Shown: positions 38,144 through 50,155, counted from the first letter of the stretch. The stretch is DNA of 64,000 nucleotides from Trigonopsis variabilis (GCA_003707065.3 PPXM03000002.1:1-64000); one strand, 5' to 3'. Notes: generated from the letters alone by a model not told the origin. Program-made: numbers and translations.

Positions 38144-40841
38144 TCACGCCGACGTCGTCTGCTGCTCCGATTCGATTGAATTTAACTCGTTGATGCGTCC
38201 CACCTGGGACGACTTTCCCGCCATGTTGGGGGGCCGTTGTTTTATAATACAGAATGTTTGAGAGTACCTGCGTAGAGCAGTCTTGTAGATGTTTGACGTA
38301 TGGCCGTCCATGTCCAAGTACATCATCATTAGTTGCTGTTCCTCGGGCTTGCGACAGGCCAGCAGCATGAAATAGAAGGGAAGACAATACCAAGCGTCCA
38401 TTTCGGGCCGCAGACTGAGGTCGTGCCCGAACACTTCAGTAAGGGTCTGGGTTATCAGGTCATCGGACCATTTAGTGAACGCAAGTTGACCCACGATCGA
38501 GCACCGTAAAACATGGATGAAAATGAACACGCCCGTCCGGAACAAAATGCCAGTATTTAAGCGACAGATAAACTGTGGCTTGTCAGGAGGAAGGGTTGGA
38601 AGCTTGAAATTCGACAGGTCAGACTGAAGGGCGTCCAACTTCCACAGGCTCTCATACTGGGGTTGGTGAAAGACCATTAGGGCATGCATGAGAATCCGAA
38701 ATGGTTCATGGCAGCAGCCAAGAAGGGGACTGGCGAGCCAAAAATCGGATCTGCCAAATATCTTAGTAATGACCTTGGTGTCGAGGAACTTGAACATATC
38801 ATTAATCTGGCGGATCTTGCCCGCATATAGCTGATTGGTGGCGCCATAGCGGCAGGCATGATAGACCAGGCTTTCCAGCGAAATCAATTCCCGCGGATAA
38901 TCCTTGGCTGTAAAGCTGTCGATGCGACCTTGGAGCAATCTCACCTTGAGCATGTTGTACATGTTCCAGAGATGGGCCCATGAGCGAGTGCCATCGTCGC
39001 CGGCAACAGCATCATACATATACGCTGCGCCTATAGCCATTGGTGCCTTCCAGGCTACTACGGCGCCTGCTCCCGTACTCATGTCATAAGACACCTGTTC
39101 GACCGACTTCTCGTAGAGCTGGTTTTCCCAGGAGGATGAAGAGTCAGAAACAACCCCTTGCTGTCGGAGAATGTTGAGAGTTGTGGCCACAAAGATGTCG
39201 AGGACGGGTTGATAGACGTAGCAGCCCGGGAGCCAAAGTCGGAAAATGCTGTAGTGAGGATCGGTATGTTTGAGGACGAATTTTGGGAAGATGGCTTTGG
39301 TGAAGAAATCAAAGACGGGATATAAAGACGAGTTGAGGTTGGGTGGCATGAAGTATTCCGCAGAAGAAAACACTCTGAGCGAGGAGAGCGCACTGTTCAT
39401 ATCAACCTCTTGTTCGTTCGTCCTGCGGGACGGGTCCAGTTTCCATAGAGCTCGGATTATTTCATCCCGGTACGGGACGTTGTTGGTGCTGTTTCCAAGC
39501 TCATAAGCTAGCAGTTGCTGAGTAGCCGTATGGAGTTTGCCATAAATCTCGTTGATTCCAATCTCACTTTGGCGAGGCACAGAGATATTGGTGATGACCG
39601 AGCTGTCGTCGTTGAAAGAAGAAAGGTACGACCTGGTCTGATACGAGCCAATATGGTCTTGGTCATGGTAGGTGTCTGACCATCCGTCGATAAGGTCTCG
39701 GATCTCGACCCACGACGAGTCTGCAGGGAAGATGGGAACCGAATACCGGGGCGAGGAGTCGTTGGGCAGAGCAGATGCAGGCACACTAATTCCACCATCA
39801 GCTATAGGGACATGTGAATCAGAGGTATAGTATGGAGGAGCATAGTTTGCGGGGTTGGGTGGTAAATTGGAGGGCGGCATATAGGCAACAGGATCGAATT
39901 GAGGGTTTTTGACACCGATAGGTTTATAGTAAGCGGAAATATTGGCAGATCCGTCATCAGCAGATGGCGGTGAGACGAGGTCAGCATTGGGATGTCCCTC
40001 CGACCTGTCATCAAACAAGGGGGGCTGGAAAGATTGCGCACTGTCTGAAATAGCAGTATTAGAACTGAGAGTACTGTAGGGGCTGTTGTCATGATCAGAG
40101 GGAGTGCTATCGAGTATGTCTTGATGCTGGTTGAACGAGGCGTCAAAAGGAACTGCTGACGGAAAGGTGCTGGCCTCTGCGTGCCGGGCTGCAGCGGCCT
40201 CTGGAGGGAAGTTATTGTAGGGACCGTTAGCCGAGGCGAGTTGATAGACTTGTGACGGTTGATTTTGATCTGACCTGTATGTGTCCATCGGCCTCGTTTC
40301 CTTCATCTCGCAGGGCGAGGGATTCATTGACCCATCCTGCTGCAAAGGATACATACCGCCATACCCATTTTCACTATATCCATCGTCATGGTATGCGCTA
40401 TCTATTGTACTCAGGGGCTGAGCTCTTGCAGGGCCTCCCAGGGCCAAACCTGCCTCTGGTCTTGCGTCAGGTGGCTCCAGAGGCGAAGTCTCATGTCTAT
40501 AGTCGAACTGTACCATATATGGGCTTTGCTCAGGCGCTCTTGTTTTTCGACTCGTCGCAACTCGGTCTCTGGTCTTCTTCAACGGCCTGTCTTTGGCTGA
40601 GCCCGATGACGAGGGCGAGAGAGAGTATATACACGGTATTCCTCGCCGCCTGCAATGGCCACAGCTCGGTTTGGCCTCATCACACTTCTTTTTCTGGTTC
40701 TGGCGACCTGGAGGTTAGCGTCGACAGGGCAAAAAACTGACATTCCAGACAACCGGTGCGGACTCGTTTAAAGACCCTCTTTGGCGTCTGCTTGAGAGGG
40801 ACTCTAACTTGAAAAGTCAGATACGCAGACTGGTCATTCAT
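38144..40841 (-). CDS. Large Zn2Cys6 transcription factor
   Basis: 887 aa from two exons, 40841-40742 and 40707-38144 (intron 34 nt: GTCAGT donor, CGCTAAC branch, CTCCAG acceptor). The intron cuts the zinc cluster. Exon 1 supplies GCLEC and exon 2 the rest, giving cysteines at 31, 34, 42, 49, 52 and 59. The second spacer comes out as seven residues instead of six, so either the boundary is slightly off or the cluster is unusual. A long Ser/Pro/Tyr-rich disordered region (about 60-330) precedes a C-terminal alpha-helical fungal TF domain with blocks such as YHACRYGATNQLYAGKIRQI. Target unknown. Same-strand neighbour SUR1 lies about 1.1 kb further right. Confidence 0.85.
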
Positions 40842-41945
40842 CGCCCGCTATCAGGGAACAAGTATCAAACGAGAGACGGATAGCGGGTTACAATGAAAAG
40901 CGGATCTCGGAGCGTAACGGTTCACTCCCGGAACCGTTTTCAAGCCTTTCTCGGGCACGAGATGACCTGGACAGTTTTTACGTACTGCAAAGTCTAAATG
41001 GCTACACACTTTACCATCCTACGTGCACAGATCAACCGCTGATCGTTGTGGAATGCCACGGCTTCGAGGTGATGGGCACGAATCCCAGAGGTCAGCCCCA
41101 TAGTGGGCGTTCCACGTACTTGGCCAATCTTCTCGCTTGTTCCATCATTTCAACAAAGACTTCTCGGCTTAGACTTTTGGCGCACCGTCGGAGTTAGCGT
41201 GTTCCACCAATCACTAGTAACGAGCCAACGGAATTGGAATGGATGTCAGCGGCCGGGCCCAAAAATGGCTGGCGCCGTGTCGACCGACTTGGAACATTGT
41301 GTCGTCCTTGGACCAGCCACACACCGTATCCGGTTCTGAAGAAGAAATCTGCTTTCTATCTGGTCAAACAGGCTGTCTTGCTCGTCCTGCTATAAGTAGG
41401 TGTCCGTCACGCTTGGTTTTATCAGCGAGAAAGGACGTTGAGCTTCCACTGTTGCACCTCTGCGCCTGCCTCCTGTGCTTGCTTACGCAATCGACAAGCA
41501 CCCTTCGTTGGTGACGGTAATGTCATATCTGTTCTGTCACTGGCTCGATTAGATCATACCACTAACACGAGCATTCTACCGAAGTGACGGGACTTGAGAA
41601 TAACCAAGGAGCAGAACAAATTGGCACTTTGTTGCAGCGTAGCGACGGTGCTGATTCGTAGCCTGAATGCCAAGAAGTGTTAACCGGATGAAAACATTCC
41701 CGAGAAAGAAGGCTGGCTGCTACGCTCAGTGTCACTCCATTCCGATGACTTTCTACGCGGGTTACAGCCGAATCCAGATAAACATATTCACCTCTAATGT
41801 ACAATACACGTAGCCTGCTCTGCAGACAGATACAAGATGCCCAGCCTTGTGATGTAACCTTTTTGATCTTTGGCGCCCGCCTTCAACTATAAGATGCAAA
41901 CGATCGTGATTCCTCCTCGACCCTGGGGCCAACTATCCCGGATTT
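40842..41945. other. Intergenic spacer
   Basis: 1.1 kb between the regulator start and the SUR1 3' end. Open frames here (for example plus strand 41103-41339) have no family features. No tRNA recognised. Confidence 0.5.
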
Positions 41946-43117
41946 CTAATGCAAGCGCTCCTCCAAACACCGCTCTTTGGGAGCCGACCGGACCCGCGGC
42001 CAGATCGAACGTCGGGTTGCGGTCAGATAGAGCCAAATGAGAATGGCAAACCCCAGCCCGAATCCGAGCATTGTGAGAGGAACCCAGTATTGCCGGAGGA
42101 ACTTGATGACGTAGATGTCGTTTTCATGCCACGACGATCCGTGATAGTTTTCAAAAAAGGACCAGCTGTTACCCGACGCTTCGGCTGGCAAGAGGACCCA
42201 GACCCGCTCGAACGGCGTCGTCCACCACGACTGGTAGCGCTTCCAAATCACAGACAGGAAGAGCGGCCCCGTGGACCCCATGACCGTGATGTAAGGGACG
42301 TGCCAGTTGCGCTTGAATTTTTGCAGGTTCTCTATGGTTTGAATGAAGAAGGGATGGTGGGGGATGGAAAGCATCATGTCGTTTGAGATCCCCGTGGGGT
42401 CAGTCTTGCGCACGACGGCAGGATAGGATAATAGCGGATCTAGTCGTCGTCGACAGCCCTAGTTGTTAGCTGGTCTTCCAAGCGGGAACTTACAATGTCA
42501 ATGTCCAAGTAGACTCCGCCGTAATAATGCAAGACAAAGTAGCGGATGGCATCTGCTCTTTCAATTGGATAATCGTAAGAGTCAAACGTCTCCAAGAACC
42601 ACGGATACTCCTTTTCGATAAAATCTCTTGATCCCTGGTCGGTCCACAGCTGCGACGTTAGCATACAGCCAAGGCTTGATAGACGCGACAAAGGCCTTCT
42701 GAGGGTTCAAAAGCGACGAATAACAAACACATTCCGCAGCCCATATAAACAAAGCTTATTGGCCACGTAAAGTCGGTGTCATCCATCGGCCTATCACCGA
42801 CAACCCAGGCCAGCAAGCCGGTCTTTCAAAGAACTCACTTTATATTCATAGTCAGGATGCAACTCCTTGCACGAGGTCACCGTCTCGTTCCACTTTTCAG
42901 GAATGGTCTCGGTCTTCCACGTCTGATGAATAATCTTGGGCACAAAGATCGGCCGGTCCTCGAGCGAAGGGGAATCGGGCGCAGGAATGTCGACTGGCGA
43001 AATCCCGTCGCTCTTGCCATCGTCAAACAGCAAGGACGCCAGAGTCGTCACCGAGCTGATAGCATAGATTAGGCCCAGCACGCACAGGAACAGGCTCACT
43101 AAAGCAACACGACGCAT
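41946..43117 (-). CDS. Mannosyl-inositolphosphoceramide (MIPC) synthase catalytic subunit
   Basis: 315 aa from three exons: 43117-42839, 42649-42494 and 42458-41946. The introns are 189 and 35 nt; the first is much longer than almost all others in the window. A Golgi type II enzyme that adds mannose from GDP-mannose to inositolphosphoceramide. N-terminal signal anchor (residues 3-25), FVPKIIHQTWKTE, the LWTD and YPIERADAIRYF blocks, and the DxD metal site in VYLDIDI at residues 142-144, exactly at the second splice. PAxxRKTDPTGISND follows, and a second span near the C-terminus (about 275-295). Matches SUR1/CSH1 in order and length, somewhat shorter at the C-terminus. Confidence 0.92.
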
Positions 43118-44537
43118 GGTGCCCCAAACAAAGCAAATACAAGGAACGAGCAAAGAAAGAGGACTCGCGTTCGTCGACCGTGCAAAGTGAGAGACGTTCA
43201 GGGAGCAAGAGAACGCGTCTGGCTATATAGAGATAGAAGCGCACCCACAAACCCAGCCTACTGTTCTTGACCTTTACAGTCAGCCCTGCCCGCCCTGGGC
43301 CACAAGTCGTCGCAGATAACCCTCCCCGTCCGCTTCTTCTGTCTCCAATCGATCGCGCCCGCGGGCTCGTTTCGAGATATTATCTCTGGTTAACTCTTGC
43401 TGCGTTCTGCAAGTTCCAGCCGGCCGCTGTCGTTTGCTGGAACAACCTTTCTCAACATTTTCACCTCGCTCTGCACCGCCCCAAATTCTTTAAATAGGAA
43501 TTTGGCGCTCAGTTTTGGCGGTTTGCTCTTAACGCTCCCTATTTTTAGGAGCCATCCGTTTTAGAGCTAGTTTGGTCTCATCCCCCACCCCTTCTCCCTG
43601 GCTCGTCGCTTTGTCAAGGCCCCTCGCTTTGCAGTCCCATACCTGCGAACGATTCGTTTGCCGTAGTCCACGCGTCGTGCCAGCTGGAACTTCATCTCAC
43701 CGTCATCTGAGTTTGCATAGCCCTAACCGATCGAGCAATGATCGTCGTGCAAGTATTTGCGCGTTATGGCGGAATGTAACGCTAAGCTAATCGCAACCAG
43801 TGACCCGTCGGGCTCAGCTCGACGAGCCACGCTTACGTTTACTGATCACCAACACGACAGCGATCGCGGTCCTAAACAGGACACTAGGACCAGGTCATAA
43901 TGATTATCATCCAATGTCAGTAGTGACGACGAGGGCGCAAAGCTAGCGCTGTTGTGCTTGATATCAAGGCTAAGCTAAGCTTGTTTGCAATCACATGGCT
44001 GGTTCGTAACACTTAACCGTGAGCGTCGTAGGCGAGCACCTGACATGGTTTGGCTACGAACCGTTCGACAGGCCCGGGTTCAGATGACGACGGTAGGTCA
44101 AATGGCACTTGGCGCAACTATACGGTGATCAGCATGGCTCGTAGCGTGGTGAAAGCGGTGATGGGAATTCACGTCACACCGAAATGTATCGACTTTGAGT
44201 TGAGAGGGATATCATTTAAGTTTGTGACATAGATATCTTATACCACGTCAGTCACGGAAGTGGCCGTTCCGGAACATCCAATAGACAAGAGCTGTGCACG
44301 GCAAACGATAAGGATATCGGATAGTAGAACCGTTCACTGAGCAACGACTAGATGACATAACTGGAACGAGTCTGAGAAGTGGAACGCTTAGTTTCAGTCT
44401 CGCTCTGTCGACTGTCTGCTATGTCGACTGTCTTGCTACCATGTCTCGCTGCTAGTCCAACTCGAACGCAAATTCTCGACGCTTGTTCATCCTACACTTC
44501 CTACACTTAATAATCATGCTTGCCCTTGTTATATACA
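43118..44537. other. Intergenic spacer
   Basis: 1.4 kb between the SUR1 start and the NDUFS5 stop. It contains the SUR1 promoter, with a TATATA-like stretch near 43225, and C/T-rich sequence to 43650. Nothing coding was recognised. Confidence 0.5.
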
Positions 44538-44881
44538 TCAATCCACCAATCCTAGCGGTTCCACTCCCGGCTTTGATGGCTTTGCGTACTGGATCAAGCT
44601 GGGCCCTCCCTCGGCCTTGTTCTTGAGGAGCTCGTATTTGATGCGTTGGAGACGTTGGCGCTGTTGTTAGGCGATCCTGCCGTCGAACGTACCTCTTTAG
44701 TATGGTGAAGACACTCAAAGTAGTCGTCCAAGTTTGGTTGGCACTCTTTGGAACTCGTGGTCGTGCTGGCGGTATAGCACACCAAAAAATTCTGCCATTC
44801 TGGTCTTAGCGACGTTATAGCGGGCCTCTTACCTGGGAAGCATCTGCTGGTCCCACCGTTTATTCCATAGCCTGATGCCAT
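44538..44881 (-). CDS. Complex I 15-kDa subunit (NDUFS5 family)
   Basis: 92 aa from three exons: 44881-44833, 44799-44693 and 44660-44538 (introns 33 and 32 nt). An accessory subunit of mitochondrial NADH:ubiquinone oxidoreductase on the intermembrane-space side. The opening MASGYGINGGTSRCF is characteristic. A twin CX9C motif, cysteines 14/24 and 36/46, fits oxidative folding by Mia40; the first CX9C is only produced by splicing FP to EWQNF, which confirms the junction. A basic helix (RQRLQRIKYELL) follows. Length is normal for fungi. Its presence means the organism keeps respiratory complex I. Divergent from MSL5 over 320 bp. Confidence 0.93.
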
Positions 44882-45201
44882 TGTCCAAGAGGAAAAGGTG
44901 CGTCTGTCATTGGATAGTTGCGGGACCAAAAGTACACCTGCCGGTACCACAATTACGTACCAGTCTGGCGTTATCGCGCCTGGTGCTCCAACCCCTACGA
45001 TATAGAACTGACTTTACAAATGAAATCACTGCTCCTCAAGCCACATCCTCGACGGTTGTAGCTAGTCCATCTAGCCCGTCCAAGCGACCTTGCCTACCAT
45101 TGGATCCAGCGTGCCGCTATGGTTCCACCGCCGCTACAGGTTCCACCGCCGCTACAGCCGCCGCTACAGATTTTCTCTCCATCGCCGCCACCAGACCATC
45201 C
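44882..45201. promoter_or_regulatory. Bidirectional promoter NDUFS5 / MSL5
   Basis: 320 bp between two divergent housekeeping genes, including a short in-frame tandem repeat (GGTTCCACCGCCGCTACA twice, 45117-45152, then GCCGCCGCTACA). The MSL5 frame stays open through this stretch back to an ATG at 44875, but that would overlap the NDUFS5 start codon, so I treat it as promoter/5' UTR. Confidence 0.45.
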
Positions 45202-46626
45202 ATGTCGCTTGTTTCTGCTGATCGAGGTACGTTATTGCCACTGCCGCTGCTGACGAAAGCTCGCCTCATCACGAACGTGGATCTAAAACTCCGCGGGAGG
45301 ACGCCAAAGCGTCACATCAAGTGGACAGACCCGCCTGACCATGTCCTGCCGATGCCTGCCGTGGTTTCTGGCACGATGACGGGCGAACAGACGGACGCGT
45401 ATATTATCCACGCCAGAATCGAGGAGATATCACAGAGACTGCGTCTTAACGATGTCTTTCCTGCAGACGGCGAGCGGTCGCCGTCTCCTCCTCCTCAGTA
45501 CGATACGTCGGGCAGGAGGACGAACACGAGGGAGGTGCGCTATAAAACGCGGCTGGAGGACGAGCGCCATCGCCTGGTCGAGCGCGCAGTCAAAGGCATT
45601 CCTGGATACAGGCCTCCTGCGGACTACCACCGGCCCACCAAGACGCAGGAGAAGGTCTACCTTCCAGTCAAGGATTTCCCAGACATCAACTTCATTGGAC
45701 AGCTGCTGGGGCCGCGAGGGCGCACGCTGCAGAAGATGGAACAGACCACTGGAGCCAAGATTGGCATTCGAGGACGCGGGTCGGTCAAGGAAGGCAAAGG
45801 CCGCAACGACGCGACCAAGGACCAGAATCTGGACGACGACCTCCACTGCGTCGTGACAGCCGACTCGGAGGAGAAGATCGAAAAGGCGGTGGCCATGATC
45901 CACCGCGTGATCGAGACGGCGGCGTCGATGCCGGAAGGCATGAACGAGCACAAGCGCAACCAGCTGCGGGAACTGGCCGCGTTGAACGGAACGCTTCGCG
46001 ACGACGAGAACCAGGCGTGCCAGAACTGTGGAGAAATGGGACATCGGCGGTACGAGTGCCCCAACCGCCAGAACTTCACCGCCAACGTCATCTGCCGCAT
46101 CTGTGGCAACGCGGGCCACTTTGCCCGAGACTGCAAAGAGAACGCGGCCAACCCTGCCGCCGCTGCCCGCGCTTCTGGCAGACCTTCGGCCCAAGAACGC
46201 GAGTTCGAGCAGCTCATGCTCGAGCTAGGGGGCCCGGGCCAGTCTCAGCGGCAGCCTGCTGGCGCCATCGAGTCTGCTCCCCGCGGTCAGCAGGCCGCTC
46301 CCTGGCAACGCTCGCGTCCTTCGAGACCGTCAAATGCCCCCTGGGCACGAAGCCGCGCTTCTGAGCCTGCGCCTCAACCTCCTGCTGGCGCACAACCGCC
46401 GTGGGCTGCTGCCCCTCCTCCTCAGCCCTCTGCCCAGCCGCCGTGGGCTGCTGCACCGGCGCCGTGGCCTGTCAACGGTTTTGACCACCGGGCCCCTGCT
46501 CCATGGATGCCTCAGCCCCCGTCATCTGGAGCTCCTCCTCCTCCGTCTAGCGGTGCGCCTCCCCCTCCTGCAGACGGAGCTCCTCCTCCACCGCCCTCCA
46601 ACGGTCCTCCCCCTCCTCCTCAATAA
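45202..46626 (+). CDS. Branchpoint-binding protein (BBP/SF1)
   Basis: 463 aa from two exons, 45202-45226 and 45260-46626 (intron 33 nt; also a multiple of three, so the unspliced frame is open too). Binds the intron branch site in the commitment complex, in the nucleus. The N-terminal SF1 helix region contains MTGEQTDAYIIHARIEEIS; the KH-QUA2 domain is at about 130-250, with FIGQLLGPRGRTL and the variable loop GRGSVKEGKG; two CCHC zinc knuckles follow at about 262-275 (CQNCGEMGHRRYEC) and 287-300 (CRICGNAGHFARDC). A long Pro/Ala-rich tail ends in PPPP runs that bind WW/SH3 partners. The start at 45202 gives a short N-terminus; 44875 is an alternative. In this genome it serves introns of about 35 nt. 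Confidence 0.92.
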   Translation: MSLVSADRGTLLPLPLLTKARLITNVDLKLRGRTPKRHIKWTDPPDHVLPMPAVVSGTMTGEQTDAYIIHARIEEISQRLRLNDVFPADGERSPSPPPQYDTSGRRTNTREVRYKTRLEDERHRLVERAVKGIPGYRPPADYHRPTKTQEKVYLPVKDFPDINFIGQLLGPRGRTLQKMEQTTGAKIGIRGRGSVKEGKGRNDATKDQNLDDDLHCVVTADSEEKIEKAVAMIHRVIETAASMPEGMNEHKRNQLRELAALNGTLRDDENQACQNCGEMGHRRYECPNRQNFTANVICRICGNAGHFARDCKENAANPAAAARASGRPSAQEREFEQLMLELGGPGQSQRQPAGAIESAPRGQQAAPWQRSRPSRPSNAPWARSRASEPAPQPPAGAQPPWAAAPPPQPSAQPPWAAAPAPWPVNGFDHRAPAPWMPQPPSSGAPPPPSSGAPPPPADGAPPPPPSNGPPPPPQ

Positions 46627-46662
46627 ATGTATACTAGAAAAGTCTATTACGTTTCTTCTTAG

Positions 46663-46727
46663 TTCTGCCTAAACGTGCACTACGTTCTGCCTAAACGAGC
46701 ACTACGCTCTGCCTAAACGCACCGTAT
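46663..46727. repeat. 22-bp tandem repeat, 3 copies
   Basis: Units starting at 46663, 46685 and 46707 share CTGCCTAAACG. They fill the middle of the 135-bp convergent spacer between MSL5 and MED15 and could form part of the 3' ends of both transcripts. Confidence 0.75.
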
Positions 46728-46761
46728 TAAACTGACTAAACATCCAAACCTTTTCTTTCCA

Positions 46762-49700
46762 TTAGCATACCACCTTCATTCCGTCGCTGTCAAATCGATC
46801 AAAGTCAAACAAATCCATACAATTACCCTTGTCGTCGCCAAACATATCTAGTATCCCGAGACTCTCTAGACTCTTCTCCACCGGCTCGTCGCCCACAGTC
46901 TCTTCCTTCACCAGCTTTTCGTCGTCCGGCGGCGACCACAGGATCTCTGTATCAAACTTGAAGCCTCCCGCAAGCATCTTTGGCGACAGAAACTCGTTCC
47001 AGCCAGGACTCGACGGCGTAGGCGCAATTCCGCGCATCACACCGCCGTCCTCTGCAGCAATGCCGGACAGCGGAGTCTTGGGCGTCTGAGGAGTCTTGCC
47101 GGAACCGGGCGTCGCACCAAGACCCAGAGACGGCGATCCCCGGTTCTGCTCATCGCCAAGGACGTGACGCGTCAACGCTATGGCTCGGTCCAGCGGCGCC
47201 AGCTTCTTGAACGGATCCTCTTTGGCTGCCGCAACCGGTTTGGCAGAGGGCGCCGTAGAGGGACCAGGCGAAGCCGTCGCCGCCGGAGTCTGGCTCAGCG
47301 GAGGAGCTTTGGTCGGCTTGCCGCGCTTGGCCGCGGGCGCAGCAATGCCTTTGACGATCATTCCCGCAGACGCCTCCTTGGCCGGGGGCTTTCTCTTGCG
47401 GCCAGCCGGGGGCCTCTTCTCGACAGCTCCCGCCCGAGCTGCTGGCGTAGCCGCGGGTGACGAGCTTTGCGCAGCGTTCATTTGAGCGCTCACGTTGACC
47501 ATCGGCGGCTGAGCCAGAGAAGGCGCCGGCTGCGTGGTGATACCCTGAGCGCCGCCGGGATTGCCAATGAGAAACGAAAAGCTCGTGCCTCCAGGCTTCT
47601 GCTGGGCCATGTTTTGGGGAACAACGTTGACGCCACTTGCGACATTGGGATGCTGCTGCTGGGCTTGCTGCTGGTGCCCAGGCATCATTTGGGGGTCCTG
47701 GTTGAAAAAGTCGGCCGATATCTGCAGCGGGTGGTTCATGTTGGGCATGCCCGCCGAAGGTTGACCCACCTGGCCGGTGGCCGCGTTCTGCTGAGGCTGC
47801 TGCGGTTGCAGAGGAGGCTGCTGGTGGGGTTTCTGCGGTTGCTGAGCTTGGAACTGGCCTTGGAGGTGCGTGTTGGCGAGATGGTTCTTTTGGAGATGCT
47901 CGCGGACGAACTGGAAGTAGCGGCTGATCTCCATCTTGGCTTTCTCGAGCATGGGCACCGAACACAGATAGACGTCCTTCGACAGCAGCACCAGCTGCTC
48001 GCTCAGCAGCCGCTTGAGCTCGATCAGCCGCCTCGTCTCGGCCTCGTTCTTGGTGATGAAGAAAAACATGGGAATCAGCTGGTCGATCCGCTGGTACATG
48101 GGATGCAGGCTCCGCAGCGCCATGCCGACCTGCTCCTTTTGCTCCCGCGACAGGCCCTCGATGGGCTTGGCTCTGAGCGGATGGGTCTGGATCTCCTCGA
48201 AGATGCGCTTCAACCGCATCCGGCTCTGCTCGACAGCCGGGTTCACCGGCTTTTGCTGCGCATTGAGCGGGTTGCTCATGTTGGACGCAGCCTGCGTAGC
48301 CGGCTGGCCCAGATTTCGCGCCCACTGGTTGTTGATGGGCGTGCTTTGCATGGGCTGGTTCACGCCCAGGGACGGCTGGCTCTGCATTTGCGGGGCGGTC
48401 TGGATCCCCGACTGCGACTGCGGCATCCGGCTCATGGGCACGTTCGCTGGCACTTGCGGCACGTTCTGCATGGGGTTCTGCGGGTTCTGGACGTACCGCA
48501 CGTTCTGATAGCCGCGGTTCTGCTGGGGCGGCGCTTGCTGGACCGGCTGCCGTCGCATCTGGGTCTGGTCAAAGTCCATTTGGGAGACTTGCGGATACTG
48601 GGGCTTCATCTGGGCCTGCTGCATCGTCGGCGACATATTCTGAGGAATGAACTGGGTCTTGGGCTGCTGAGCGGGCGCAGCGGCGCTGGGCTGAGGAGGA
48701 GACGCCGACGACGGCTGCTGTTTGGGAAACGATTGCTGCTGCATGTGCGAGAGCCACTGGTTGTGCAGATGGAAGGCCTCTTTGATCTGGGCTTGGGAGG
48801 TTTTCGGGATGACGCCGCTTTTCAACAAATCAGAGATCCGGTTCCACGTATTTGCCCCCTGCGGCAGATTAGGGATTCGCGCCAGGATTGAGTGCGGGAT
48901 CGGGATACTTTTGAAGTCGATCTGCCGTCGAGGCATCTGCTGCCCCTGCTGAGGCTGCTGCTGTTTCTGAGCCTGAGGCTGGGGCTGCTGCGGAGGGACC
49001 TGGGGATTCGACGGCTGGGGCTGACCCCGTAGTCCATCCTGGGGCGGGAAATTGTACATATTCGCTTGGTGTTTCGGCATGGTTTGATTGGCAAACGTGT
49101 TCTGAGGAGCCCCCGCCACGCCGGGCGCAGCAGAAGGGAATGACTGCTGCTGCTGCTGGAACAGTCGTTGCTGCTGCTGCTGGGCTTGCTGCTGCGGGGG
49201 CACCTGGCCCATCGGCTGGGCTGGCTGGTTCTGCACAGGCCCATTAGATCCCTGGGCGCGACTTTTATTCAGCGCCTCTTGGATCCCCGACAGACGCTCT
49301 TTGCATTGGCGGATGTAGTCTTCCTATATTGTTAGATGTGGACAAGAATGACGTTCCAGCGGCGAGGAAGCAAAGGCAACGGGGAAGTAGAGACACAAAC
49401 GCATTTCTCTGTCAATGAAGCTCAACTGAAGAGTCGTCCCAGCTCAACTGAAGAGTCGTCCCACAATCACAAATGCCAGCGTCGTCCCATCACGTCCCCA
49501 TCACGCCCGCATCGACACCATAAAGATAAAAAACTCGCTACACTTGATACCAGTACCCATGCATCGCAGCGAGCGCAATTCTCAACTGGACGAATGGCGA
49601 TCACCCAGCCGCCCCCGGCGAGATATCGACCTACCTTTGAGCTGGACCCGTTGAAGATTTGTTTCTCAAACTGCTGGGCCATGTAGAAGATCTTTTCGTT

Positions 49701-49862
49701 TGAATAAGCGGACGAGAACGGCCGCAGGGCCTGGATACTGCGGGTTAGTAGGGCGGCGCCCACGACGTACAAGATCATGATAAGCTTCTTGCGCTCATCC
49801 TCAGAGACCCCGGAATGCATGGGCTGCCCCTGGCTGCCGGGGGGACCCTGCGCATATTCCAT
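46762..49862 (-). CDS. Mediator tail subunit 15 (GAL11)
   Basis: 929 aa from two exons, 49862-49635 and 49323-46762. The 311-nt intron is the longest found here; its donor is AAG|GTAGGT and its acceptor follows CTAACAATATAG. It links activators to RNA polymerase II. The KIX activator-binding domain spans about residues 17-95 (EDERKKLIMILYVV...YMAQQFEKQIFNGSSSK, then across the splice EDYIRQCKERLSGIQEALN). Then come Gln/Pro-rich low-complexity tracts with poly-Q runs, a helical middle region (LKRIFEEIQTHPLRAKPIEGL...RIDQLIPMFFFITKNE) and an acidic C-terminus (DMFGDDKGNCMDLFDFDRF). The arrangement matches MED15/GAL11. Long open frames in other phases are composition artefacts. Confidence 0.9.
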
Positions 49863-50039
49863 GATCGAGTCTGACGGTGTTATCGCGATGGCGGTGGGGA
49901 AGCGACGACTGAGGTTGCGTGGTTGCGAAGTGATGGGCGGATGGAGTTACACGGTGACTGATGCGCACTACGGGGGGAGTGAAAGTTTACTGGGGTTAAG
50001 ATGCTGTGCTAGATGTGGGAGAAGAAAGGTGATAGGCGG

Positions 50040-50155
50040 GTAGGGCGAGCAGGCGAGCAGGAGCAGGGAGCAGGAAGAGCTGGGACGAGCACGGCAGCAG
50101 GGAGCAGGGACGAGCATGGGAACAGGGAGCAGGGACGAGCATGGGAACAGGGGAA
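50040..50155. repeat. G/A-rich minisatellite, ~25-bp unit
   Basis: Units reading GGAGCAGGGACGAGCAT repeat with 25-bp spacing (for example 50101 and 50126), with degenerate copies to the left. Strong purine bias on the plus strand. Confidence 0.8.

Noticed and set aside
41103-41514. Plus-strand ORFs in the spacer before SUR1
   Set aside because: No conserved block, no intron logic, and starts not clearly supported.
44875-45201. N-terminal extension of the branchpoint-binding protein to the ATG at 44875
   Set aside because: It would overlap the NDUFS5 start codon, and the extra sequence (repeats of STAAT) does not resemble known BBP N-termini. Kept only as an alternative.
45430-46194. 254-codon minus-strand frame over MSL5
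   Set aside because: It is antisense to the KH domain and zinc knuckles of a conserved gene.
47150-48325. 391-codon minus-strand frame inside MED15
   Set aside because: It is an alternative frame of the MED15 exon with low-complexity composition; the MED15 frame carries the KIX and tail features.
47467-48891. 474-codon open frame on the plus strand across MED15
   Set aside because: It is antisense to the Gln/Pro-rich MED15 exon. Its Leu/Arg/His-rich composition is what CAG/CCG codon runs give on the other strand; no domain.
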